DNA of 64,000 bases from Zygaena filipendulae (taxonomy: Eukaryota; Arthropoda; Insecta; Lepidoptera; Zygaenidae): positions 2,306,501-2,370,500 of the forward strand of contig OU015655.1 in NCBI GenBank assembly GCA_907165275.2, given 5' to 3'. How positions within the stretch are numbered: position 1 is the stretch's first letter; each line of letters starts with the position of its first letter. The translations under genes were made by a program, and so were the position numbers. The notes under the pieces are model-generated. The model had not been told where the DNA came from and searched no databases. It saw only the letters and a list, made by a program, of their open reading frames with translations. Positions 14,001-19,639 of the stretch are shown one piece after another.

Positions 14001-17000
14001 CTGTGTTAGAAATGTCATTGTCGTACCGACAGGGTCATGTGACACTGACAGACAGATAACTTCAATATCCAAAAGCGAAATTAAGGTTGAACTGTGTCGA
14101 GTTACTTCCAAAAGTTCCAGTAAAGAATCGAAATGCATCTTACTGATGCATTTTAAAGTAATAAAAATGGAAAATATGTGTTGACTGTATGCACTTAGTT
14201 TCTTTTGCCTTCTTTGAAAGAGGTAAATGTTTCCTAAAAAAATAAAAGTGACGTCATGTGTCAAGCGTGGCTGTGATTGGTGTTTCGTTTCAACGTTCCG
14301 TTTCACAAAATTAAAAGTTGAATATTTTGGAAACTATTGAAATTTTTTTAGTAAATCTTTCACAATAACGGGTTTTAAGGCTCTATTTTTTAAATATTGA
14401 CACAATTTCTGATAATAAATTTCATGCAAGTACCCTAGTCCCTATTGCTCTTTTAATGCGCTTTATCTATATCTATACATATAAACTGCTTTGTTCTGAA
14501 TGACTGATGGCTCAATGCACAACCTAAATCGCTGATCTCAGAGACCTGAAACTCAGAGGGCAGTATTATATTATCTGTGTCGGAGGTATTCTTTGTATGA
14601 CGTAGGCGTCCGATAAGAAAGGATTTTTGAAAATTCTACCCCTAAGCGGATGAAAACGGGTTGCAAAGTTTGTATGAAACAATTCCACGGGAACTCTGAA
14701 ATTATCGCGAGTGAAACGGCGCGGGACAGCTAGTCTATGTTTGATGGACTAATAAGAATTTTGAATTTCACAGGCCAGATTTTCATAAGTGAAACATGCT
14801 TATTGACAGGTAATCTCATAGGTATTTATCTCCCCTCAGGTTGTGAACGGGGAATCGTCGTCGTACTACATGATGATACTGATGGCACTGTCCGGTACCG
14901 TACTGGCCATAGTGGTGATATTCGGCCTGCTCAAGTGCCGGCGGTACATGGCGCGCGACCAGAACGCGCTGGTGAAGATACACGGGCAGAGCCAGGGCGC
15001 GGTCGCTCCTATACCCCTGCCGCGGCCGCCCGACCACCTCATGCCTTCGCCGTCGCAGGGCACGCCGTCCATAAAGAGGTAACCGACAGAGTTTTCTTGG
15101 CGGGATTCAAAGATGGTGGTTCGGTCATTTATAGATAAGGACATAGGTAAGCAATAGTGTGTTAACCCACAATGGAGAAGTTTTGAGTAAATCGTGTTTT
15201 AAAATTATAGCGCCATTTTCTGTCAACATTTTTTATGTTTAATATGTAGTTACATACTTAAACAACGTAATAAGGTAAACACATAATTAAAAAATGTTCC
15301 CTGACTCTCAATAAACCGTTCTGAATAGGTAACTTAATTTTGTGGGTTAACATGTTATTGCTTATCGGCGCCCAGATATATTATAATTAACTGACAGCGT
15401 GCTGCTGAAGAGTTTGTTGCGCAGTTTCTTCTCTTCAGCCGTAGCACTAGCAAGCTGTGAAGGGTGGATATTTTATGGGTGCTGTCATAATAACTAATTA
15501 TATTGACGTCAAAAAGCGCCACGTTATGGACCAAATTTGAATAAAGGATTTGACTTTGACTATTTTCATGTGTATGAAAAATGGTTAAAAATAGATTTTG
15601 TTGTGTGATAAGGTGCTGTATTGCACAATAATTTTCACAGTGACGGTTTTTTTATGTGCTAAGAAGCTATATAACATTTCGAGCTGATTTCTTCGGTTTC
15701 CTCCAAGAGCTCCCGAGAAAGTTCTTGCATGCTATTATAGTGCCGTGGTTTGGATTTTCAAACCGTACAACGAAGCATTTTAATTAATAGAAAATACCTA
15801 CATTGATCTAATTAATTTTACTTGAAACTGGCTAAATGCATTATATGCGAAAGTATTTCGGAATTTCTTCGAAAGGAGAATTTGTTAATGTTGTACTTGA
15901 ATTTTTTAAATATTGTTTTTTTTTTATGGTGTTCAATAAAGAGTGGTGGTCAATAACACAACGCGGTAAACCTAAACAGCTAGTGAATAAACAGTGTCAT
16001 GTTGTATGTATAATATATGAATGTCTGTGTATTGTATATCTATACTTCTATTATCTATACTAATATTATAAAGAGGTAAAGTTTGTGAAACTGTGAGTTT
16101 GTGACGTTGTAGGGGGTAGTAGATACTGGACTGGATTTTGAAAATTCCTTCACTTATAAGTAAGCTACAGTGATCCTGAGTGACATAGGACTTGTTATCC
16201 TGAAATTCCCACGGTAACTCCAAAATCACCGCGGGTGAAACCGCGGGGCACGGCTGGTAATAATACAAACGTATGCATGTAAAGGTACGTGTCGTCGGAG
16301 CAGTCGGTGCACACGGGCGCGAGCACGCCCCTGCCCTCCGGCGGCGGCAGCGTGGCCTGCAAGGTGACGCCGCTCGCGGACGCGCCGCTGCCGGACCTCA
16401 ACACGCGGTACCCGTACGGCGCCGAGGACCAAACAGACGTGAGCAACGGCCCTGCCCCCCTCCCCCCCCTTCCTATCCTGATGATGTGGTCACGAAAAAT
16501 AGGCTATTTCACTGTTGTTGGAATGTTGATATCCAATAATAACACTCGAAAATATCATGGATAAGCATAACATAAGCGACAAAATCAATAGATTTGACTA
16601 AAAAATAAAATAGTTATAAACTGTTTAATTTTGACTATGTCTGTCTCTTTTAAAAACGGAATTTTGTGTGGCGGTTGTAGGGCGTTACAAACCGAGTGAC
16701 GTCACTATAGGACTAGCGCTTTCCTTGTTTAACTTGAACTTTTAAAGAGTCATATCTCTTGAAAGTACAAAAGATATTTGTAAAAGAATAATGCTATTAT
16801 ACTACTAATACATAAAGGTTTATAAAATAATAATAAAAAAATAAACACTAAAATTCCCTATTGGCTACGGTTTTACGACTTTAACCGACTTTCTAAAAAA
16901 GGAGGAGGTTGTCGATTCGACTGAATGTTGTTTTTTTTTGTGTGTGTACAATAAATCCTTACTAATGTAGCGGGAGCGGAATGTATGATATGGCTCGACC

Positions 17001-17459
17001 GCCCCGCTCCGACTGTAGATCGTCAGAGGTCGTATATATGCAGCGCAGAGTGAAAACTTCGCTTCAGGGCTTCCATATAGCCAGTACTCGTCGCTTCGTT
17101 GTAGTTCGTGACTTGTGGCGTAGTGGTCGCCACACTAATATTATAAATTAATGCGAGAGTGAGTTTGTTTGTTACGCTTTCACGCTCCAACGGCTCTACC
17201 GATCATCATGAAATTTCGCATACACGTTTTCACGGGCACACAGAAGGAACATAGGGTACTTTTTATCCCGGAATTCCCGCGGCAATTCTGAAATTACCGC
17301 GGGTGAAACCGCGGGGGCGAGCTAGTGATAAGTAACGTTTTCGATGACCAGGCGGAGGATTGGAGCAGCTACGAGGCGAGCGAGTCTGCGTACCCGATCC
17401 GCGCGCCGGGCGTCGCGCCCGCCAACCCTATGCTCCGCCGCAACCAGTACTGGGTCTGA
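1898..17459 (+). CDS. kon: kon-tiki/perdido (CSPG4/NG2-like) transmembrane proteoglycan, 3' two thirds of gene
   Basis: Thirteen exons: 1898-2073, 2553-2712, 3524-4732, 5478-5659, 6542-6695, 7699-7888, 8786-9090, 9824-10019, 10860-11015, 11917-13775, 14840-15078, 16285-16438, 17352-17459. Every junction is GT-AG, the phases agree, and the sum is 5088 nt (1695 aa plus stop). The product is about 13 CSPG repeats, recognisable by the recurring signature F-T-Q-x-D-I-x-x-G-x-V-x-Y-x-H (for example FTQEDINTGRVIYEHSG), then one TM helix and a short tail ending NPMLRRNQYWV. Vertebrate CSPG4/NG2 also ends in the PDZ ligand QYWV, which binds GRIP1-type scaffolds. In flies the family acts at the muscle surface in myotube guidance and attachment, and in glia. 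The signal peptide, two laminin G domains and first repeats should lie upstream of this window. Exons are GC-rich at third positions while introns are AT-rich and packed with transposons. The family call is strong; the symbol is by homology. Confidence 0.93.
2252..2442 (+). mobile_element. Helitron-like element, 3'-end decayed
   Basis: From AATTGCTGTTCGTTTGTCTCG to GTGAAACCACGGGGCACAGC; the terminal CTAG is lost. It lies between kon exons a and b. Confidence 0.6.
2553..2712 (+). CDS. kon: kon exon b
   Basis: The acceptor follows gtgcacgcacag. The exon reads YDIVKPPQFGVVERL, then FTSEMVGFGRVRYMHLLG, the closing signature of a CSPG repeat. It ends DEFK in phase 0 at GTACTG. Confidence 0.88.
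2737..2975 (+). mobile_element. Helitron-like element
   Basis: Starts CTATACATATAAAATGCTTT. Ends with the hairpin GCGGGTGAAACCGCGCGGGACAG followed by CTAG at 2972-2975, the CTRR end expected of Helitrons. Confidence 0.7.
3075..3203 (+). repeat. non-LTR retrotransposon 3'-end repeat
   Basis: Contains CTGACAGCGTGCTACTGGAG, then GGGTGCTGTCATAATAAATG, and the tail GAATAAATGATTTAACTTTGAC. Related to 15390-15565, 53043-53236 and 55105-55270; an internal part is deleted here. Confidence 0.6.
3206..3329 (+). mobile_element. Helitron-like element, internally shortened
   Basis: Begins near CAAAGTCCTCCGCCGCGTCT and ends GTACAGCTAG (3320-3329). The usual CCGCGG arms have drifted to GCGAG and GCTGCGAG. 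Confidence 0.6.
3524..4732 (+). CDS. kon: kon exon c, 403 codons, three CSPG repeats
   Basis: The exon is in phase 0 at both ends (acceptor ctgccaacag, donor GTAAAC). It holds three repeat signatures: FTQRDIDTAQLWYRLHR, FTSHELNSDRVYYSHDD and FSQDDINKNLVLFKHQG, with several N-x-T/S glycosylation sequons. Its high GC3 produces long antisense and off-frame ORFs that are not genes. Confidence 0.93.
4733..5233. other. kon intron sequence, nothing recognised
   Basis: AT-rich spacer between exon c and the Helitron-like copy at 5234. No open frame or repeat match within the window. Confidence 0.4.
5234..5440 (-). mobile_element. Helitron-like element
   Basis: Reverse copy: CTAGCTGTCCCGCGCGGTTT at the left, close in sequence to the copies at 2737 and 27236. 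It ends about 37 nt before kon exon d. Confidence 0.7.
5478..5659 (+). CDS. kon: kon exon d
   Basis: The exon starts VDTNMNCLEEDIRYEVTQQ after ccgtgcacag. It contains FTQLDVAAGRVAYRHTE and ends AA before GTACGC, in phase with the next exon (DQFK-FRVVC). Confidence 0.9.
5728..5951 (+). mobile_element. Helitron-like element
   Basis: TTGTTCGTTTGTCTCGCTAA at the left, GGGAACAGCTAG at the right. A chance 63-codon frame inside it is not a gene. Confidence 0.65.
6276..6506. mobile_element. foldback MITE (family C), copy 1
   Basis: A near-perfect palindrome about 230 bp long. The outer arms are TTACGGCTGCATTCAGTCGA and GTCGACTCTGAGTGCGGCCG. The inner arms carry TTAATTAAGTATAGATTTTT and CTGCCGCAATC with their complements. 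Full copies at 23281, 26151 and 61155; an interrupted copy at 22493; a truncated one at 8187. Confidence 0.8.
6542..6695 (+). CDS. kon: kon exon e
   Basis: It reads FRVVCLDTWGEGVYPVRIYP through to VNVTRDVLE and stops in phase 0 at GTGAGA. It links two CSPG repeats. A foldback MITE ends only about 36 nt before its acceptor. Confidence 0.9.
6831..7030 (-). mobile_element. Helitron-like element, subfamily with GCGAAAGGCTTTTATAC
   Basis: Reverse copy starting CTAGCCGTGCCCCGCGGTTT. It is preceded directly by a 5'-end stub of another copy (CCTACTAATATTATAAA). The same subfamily occurs at 11128 and 40900. Confidence 0.65.
7090..7270 (+). mobile_element. Helitron-like element
   Basis: Ends ACCGCGGGTGAAACCGCGGG then GCAGAGCTAG at 7261-7270. 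The 3' hairpin is intact (CCGCGG stem, GTGAAA loop). Confidence 0.75.
7425..7605 (+). mobile_element. Helitron-like element, degenerate hairpin
   Basis: Starts near TATAAAGGGGAAAGATTTGA and ends GCGGGGAACAGCTAG. It lies about 90 nt upstream of kon exon f. Confidence 0.6.
7699..7888 (+). CDS. kon: kon exon f
   Basis: It opens VMHPQIEPSNIVYRVTDGP after cgtgacag. The repeat signature FDQSIVNSNRLVYVQSG is split by the donor GTTAGA after the first base of Gly. A SINE begins roughly 17 nt downstream of the donor. Confidence 0.9.
7905..8185 (+). mobile_element. tRNA-derived SINE, 5'-truncated
   Basis: From ATAGCATGGTGGTAGGGCGC to a TAAA-type tail (AAAAAATAAATAAATAAATAA). The body matches the minus-strand SINE at 17553-17910. 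The tRNA head is absent. The next base begins a family C foldback copy. Confidence 0.7.
8187..8345. mobile_element. foldback MITE (family C), truncated copy
   Basis: ACCGCACTCAGTCGTTTTAA at the left, GATTGCTGCAATATTGTTTT on the right; the outermost right arm is missing. Confidence 0.65.
8355..8520. repeat. degraded Helitron-like fragment
   Basis: Contains GATTCACCTGCGTGAGTTTT and TTCCCGCAGGAACTCCAAAC, the subfamily also seen at 35100 and 63240. No terminal CTAG. Confidence 0.5.
8786..9090 (+). CDS. kon: kon exon g
   Basis: It completes the Gly codon and continues VNRTRDRIKMDVTNGIVWL, then a CSPG repeat (AYKVITKPKFGKISMGDQEL). It ends LNSGNIV in phase 0 at GTGAGT. Confidence 0.9.
9091..9823. 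other. kon intron, pyrimidine-rich, no gene
   Basis: T-rich and CT-rich intron ending in a long CTCTCTCTC polypyrimidine tract before exon h. Part of 9580-9720 resembles worn Helitron-like sequence. Confidence 0.4.
9824..10019 (+). CDS. kon: kon exon h
   Basis: It opens YANDGSEEAADAFALVAV, finishing the signature begun in the previous exon (NSGNIV-YANDGS). It contains VTPVNDEPP and ends FTRNEL plus one base at GTGAGT. A MITE starts 24 nt after the exon. Confidence 0.9.
10044..10362. mobile_element. CRE-bearing MITE (family A), copy 2
   Basis: GGGCATGTTGACTAATTC at the left, AGTAGTCAACATC at the right. One TGACGTCA is intact (10180); the other has become TGAAGTCA. It starts 24 nt past kon exon h. 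Confidence 0.75.
10375..10515 (-). repeat. Helitron-like 5'-half fragment
   Basis: Reverse orientation, ending in AACTCACTTTCGCAATTATA and TAGTAAGGAT. The 3' half is missing. Confidence 0.55.
10613..10825 (+). mobile_element. Helitron-like element, near full length
   Basis: TCCTACTAATATTATAAACG at the left, GCGGGGCACAACTAG at the right. It ends about 35 nt before kon exon i. Confidence 0.75.
10860..11015 (+). CDS. kon: kon exon i
   Basis: The acceptor is tgtattcag. The exon reads VNDIDTPLANVTIIVVD, then FTQADIDRGRVIFVHK, and ends with one base of the next codon at GTGAGT. A Helitron-like copy ends about 35 nt before the acceptor. Confidence 0.9.
11128..11436 (+). mobile_element. Helitron-like element, long subfamily
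   Basis: From CTATACTTTAATAAAAGAGT to GTGGGGCACAGCTAG. It shares TTCTTTTCTGTCTGTCTATC and AGGTAGATTAAGCTTAGCCT with the copies at 6831 and 40900. Confidence 0.65.
11446..11560. repeat. family A MITE remnant
   Basis: Short relic with TTTTACGTAATCAAAAAATA and ACGTGTCTATTATGTTATTA; both TIRs and the TGACGTCA core are gone. Confidence 0.4.
11917..13775 (+). CDS. kon: kon exon j, 619 codons, five CSPG repeats
   Basis: This is the largest exon. It starts NGTKGKMIFNVTDGLHELS after tttttccag. Repeat signatures are FTQQEVNDSVVYYEHTH, LTQSQLENGVVEYEHDG, FTQEDINTGRVIYEHSG, FSHKDLIDKVVIYMQND and FTHEDVKAGVIYFVARR. It ends PESHEGVQ in phase 0 at GTAAAG, just before the membrane-spanning exon. Confidence 0.95.
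13824..14437. mobile_element. MITE family 'TAGGGTACTTGC', copy 2
   Basis: Inverted relative to copy 1 (665-1286), with TIR TAGGGTACTTGCATGA and TCATGCAAGTACCCTA. TGACGTCA at 13967 and 14249. It begins 49 nt after the donor of kon exon j. Confidence 0.8.
14467..14733 (+). mobile_element. Helitron-like element
   Basis: CTATACATATAAACTGCTTT at the left, GCGCGGGACAGCTAG at the right. It belongs with the 2737, 5234 and 27236 subfamily (TATGACGTAGG, CCTAAGCGGATG). Confidence 0.7.
14840..15078 (+). CDS. kon: kon exon k, transmembrane segment
   Basis: It opens VVNGESSSYY. The hydrophobic helix MMILMALSGTVLAIVVIFGL follows, then the basic stop-transfer KCRRY and a proline-rich cytoplasmic stretch (PIPLPRPPDHLMPSPSQG). 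It ends IK plus AG at GTAACC. Confidence 0.93.
15139..15374. mobile_element. MITE family D, copy 1
   Basis: TIR GGACATAGGTAAGCAATAGT plus GTGTTAACCCACA, against TGTGGGTTAACATGTTATTG and CTTATC. A second copy is at 58421-58652. In the kon intron after the TM exon. Confidence 0.75.
15390..15565 (+). repeat. non-LTR retrotransposon 3' end
   Basis: AACTGACAGCGTGCTGCTGA through CACGTTATGGACCAAATTTG to the tail AAAGGATTTGACTTTGAC. It carries a TGACGTCA at 15504. Confidence 0.65.
16050..16257 (+). mobile_element. Helitron-like element
   Basis: TATACTAATATTATAAAGAG at the left, intact hairpin ACCGCGGGTGAAACCGCGGG then GCACGGCTGG. It ends 28 nt before kon exon l. Confidence 0.7.
16285..16438 (+). 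CDS. kon: kon exon l, cytoplasmic tail
   Basis: It completes Arg and reads YVSSEQSVHTGASTPLPSGG through to YPYGAEDQTD, in phase 0 at GTGAGC. It is rich in Ser, Thr and Pro, as in the CSPG4 tail. The preceding Helitron-like copy ends about 28 nt upstream. Confidence 0.88.
16500..16755. mobile_element. MITE family B, copy 1
   Basis: It shares about 240 bp with the minus-orientation copy at 22566-22790 (GGCGTTACAAACCGAGTGAC, GACTAGCGCTTTCCTTG). It contains TGACGTCA (16697). Termini are not certain. Confidence 0.65.
16956..17325 (+). mobile_element. Helitron-like element split by a solo LTR
   Basis: The 5' end TCCTTACTAA (16956-16965) resumes after the LTR as CTAATATTATAAATTAATGC (17135 on). 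The 3' end is the intact hairpin plus CTAG at 17322-17325. Deleting 16966-17138 restores the consensus start. Confidence 0.8.
16966..17134 (+). mobile_element. solo LTR-like insertion, 169 bp, CTAA target duplication
   Basis: It begins TGTAGCGGGAGCGG and ends GGTCGCCACA (TG...CA). CTAA flanks both sides (16962-16965, 17135-17138). A TATATATG box stands at 17034, with a GC-richer downstream part as in retroviral-type LTR promoters. No internal region or second LTR is in the window. Orientation is inferred from the TATA box. Confidence 0.65.
17352..17459 (+). CDS. kon: kon exon m, C-terminal exon with PDZ ligand QYWV and UGA-C stop
   Basis: It reads AEDWSSYEASESAYPIRAPG and ends NPMLRRNQYWV, then TGA (17457-17459) followed by C. 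The final residues match the CSPG4/NG2 PDZ-binding end. A Helitron-like element terminates 26 nt before the exon. The reading frame stays open and GC3-rich beyond the stop up to a donor at 17500 (see next entry). Confidence 0.92.
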   Translation, partial: AEDWSSYEASESAYPIRAPGVAPANPMLRRNQYWV

Positions 17460-18410
17460 CCCGAGGGCACCTACTCGCTGCCCAGGGCGCGCAAAAGTGG
17501 TAAACGCATCCTCTATTATCACTATCACTAAACACTTATTTTTCTTTTTTTTTATGTCATAAGGGACAAACGGGCAAGTGATACACCTGATGGTAAGTGA
17601 TTACCGCCGCCCGTGGACATCTGCAACACCAGAAGGCTTGCAGGTGCGTTGCCGACCTGGGGTGGGGATGGGAGCTGGCTTTCAAGCGGGGCTGCCGGAA
17701 CACACCGTTAGGTGCTCGGCGACAGATTTGCAACTCGAAGGTGGTAGCTAGGAAGCCGGGCACCAGAGAGCGCTCTACCACCATGCTATGATTTGCTCAC
17801 GATGTTTTCCTTCACCGACAGCTCAAGCTCATTGTTAGGCTTTGAACCTACGCCTTGCGGCGTTTGATCCGAACGCACCAACCACTGAGCTATCATCGCT
17901 GTCTTATCTTACTTATCGACGATGAATTTAAGTGAAACTTCCCTGCACAGGCGTCTCTAGCCCATGCAGCGCCCGTGTGCAAATGTTACTCAAGGCCCCC
18001 TAGTAATTAAGTAAATATAAGAAGAGCTCCAGATGCTATGCAAAACGCAACAGCGTTTCGGATATTGACCGGAACAAACAGACAAACATGTCTGTTTGTT
18101 CCGGTCAATATCCGAAACGCTTGGACCGATTTCGACAGGACTTCCACTGGCAGGTGACTGATGTTATGAGGAGTAGCTTAGGCTACTTAAATTAATCAGA
18201 TCTTTCTTAATTAATTCCACAGTTGCGTCGCATCACGACAAGTGCGCCACCCTGACCCGCCCGCGGCCGCTGCACGAGCGGCGCGGCGTCGACCTAGTTC
18301 CTACGCCGTTTCTACTCAGCAACTACAGAGTGAGCCGTCGCGCTCTCCAAATCACGCGCGAGATCACCAAATCCAAATCATGTACAGACACACTCACAGA
18401 GCCTCGCTAG
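17460..18410 (+). CDS. candidate readthrough / alternative C-terminal extension of kon (17460-17499 + 18223-18410)
   Basis: Directly after the UGA-C stop the same frame continues PEGTYSLPRARKS with 11 of 13 codons ending in G or C. It meets a good donor (G|GTAAAC) at 17500, in phase 1. At 18223 a classical acceptor (tctttcttaattaattccacag) opens a GC-rich exon that needs exactly that phase: VASHHDKCATLTRPRPLHER, then GVDLVPTPFLLSNYR, open to a TAG at 18408-18410; a GTGAGC at 18330 could also be a donor. Flanking DNA is AT-rich SINE and MITE, so the island stands out. It may be translated by UGA readthrough, used in an isoform, or be a decayed older C-terminus. Transcription is not shown. Confidence 0.5.
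17553..17910 (-). mobile_element. tRNA-derived SINE, full length
   Basis: Reading the minus strand, a tRNA-like head has A box TAGCTCAGTGG (about 17895) and B box GGTTCAAAGCC (about 17850). The body follows (GTGGTAGAGCGCTCTCTGGT) and ends toward GTCCCTTATGACAT and an A-rich tail. It lies between the two putative kon 3' exons. Confidence 0.75.
18053..18120. repeat. perfect inverted repeat, 32-bp arms, 4-bp spacer
   Basis: Left arm GCGTTTCGGATATTGACCGG plus AACAAACAGACA, spacer AACA, then the exact complement. The right arm runs on into Helitron-like sequence (CGCTTGGACCGATTTCG), so the left arm is an inverted duplication of an element fragment. Confidence 0.85.
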
Positions 18411-18452
18411 GAGTAGGTATTTTGATCGTGTTGTGTGCGTAACTTTCATAAT

Positions 18453-18795
18453 AGGGATGTTGACGACTTTTGAAAATTAAAATTCTATTTAGTCCGTCAG
18501 TTAGAAAATACAAAAATTATGGACTCGTTTTTTTTTTGCTTTTTCAAATTAATGAAAATGCATATATATAGAATACATAGATGTAGTGCATCAAAGTTTA
18601 GGGTGGGGGCTCCTGACGTCATTTACCGCGGTAAGCTCCCATACAAACTGTGCCGGATACTGACGTCACGCGAAATTTCAACCCAATTTATCGCCGTTTT
18701 TTTTTTGATTACGTAAAAAAAGAAAAACTACGTGTCCAATATTTTTATATTAATCTACAAACCGGACAAAAAATAATTAGTCAACTAGCCCATTA
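18453..18795. mobile_element. CRE-bearing MITE (family A), copy 3
   Basis: AGGGATGTTGACGACTTT at the left, AATTAGTCAACTAGCCCATT at the right. TGACGTCA at 18614 and 18661. It starts 43 nt beyond the TAG that ends the putative kon extension. Confidence 0.75.
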
Positions 18796-19470
18796 TATGG
18801 AATGCGTCAATAATAATTTTGCTCTCAGATGGCAGTCGTAACGAGTGCACGTGCTCGCTACCCCTGCTACTGGAAAGCAGCCATTTGCTTTCTTCGAGCG
18901 AGCAACTGATTCATGCACTAGTTGTTAGCTCGGGGAGCAAAATTCACCGCGCGATATTACCCTTTACAGTTAAAAATGTTAAACGTCAGATTAATCTTGG
19001 CGAAATCATTTAAAATCGCACGCCATCAACCTAATAAAAATAATTTTGTCGTTATAATCACGAGCCGGTAAGGTTTAATCATAATAACTAATAGTTTGGG
19101 ACTTTTTATGAGTTGCATATAATAATAATAATTATTTAACCAAGAGTTGTTACAGTAAGATACGTTGTGACAGGGGGTAGTTAGTGAACCCCTGACCTGG
19201 GCCCTTATTCACTATAACCATAACGCGTCGCGGTAAGATAAAGCGCCACTCAAATTGCTTTTCCATCGTGTTCAAAGAGGTTTCACTTTAAAAAAATACA
19301 TTTACAACGTTTCTTTTGTCATAAAGATTATAAATTTCTTATATTTTTGCATCTGGAGCGTTTTAGATAGTGTTTTTGGGACGAAAAATATTGAAAAAAA
19401 TTATAATATCCGAAATACCGATAGGTACGCGACGGAAAAAATGCTCACGAGTTAATCCATTTTATAATTT
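18796..19470. other. unassigned sequence
   Basis: No splice-bounded frame or repeat match was seen. AATAAA motifs near 19035 could serve as a kon polyadenylation signal if transcription reaches here. Confidence 0.3.
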
Positions 19471-19473
19471 TGG

Positions 19474-19629
19474 TCATGAAAAGCATATGATCAAATCCGA
19501 ACATACGACCAAAACTACTTTTTAAGTAATTTGCTAAAAAGTAGTTTTAGGCAAAAACTACTTTTTAGAACACTACTTAAAAAGTGGTTTGGTCGGATGT
19601 TGCGATCCGACCATACGCTTTTCATGTCC
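19474..19629. mobile_element. small TIR element (family G)
   Basis: About 156 bp. The left end TCATGAAAAGCATATGATCA is mirrored at the right by ACCATACGCTTTTCATG, with ACCAAAACTACTTTTTAAG-type inner arms. Single copy here. Confidence 0.6.
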
Positions 19630-19639
19630 AGAATAGAGG

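Noticed and set aside
17840..17910. tRNA gene on the minus strand
   Set aside because: A and B boxes are present, but the cloverleaf is poor and it continues into a SINE body with another copy at 7905.
18242..18442. 66-codon frame beginning MRHPDPPAAAARAARR
   Set aside because: Overlaps the GC-rich island at 18223 in another register; the frame phase-matched to the kon donor is better supported.
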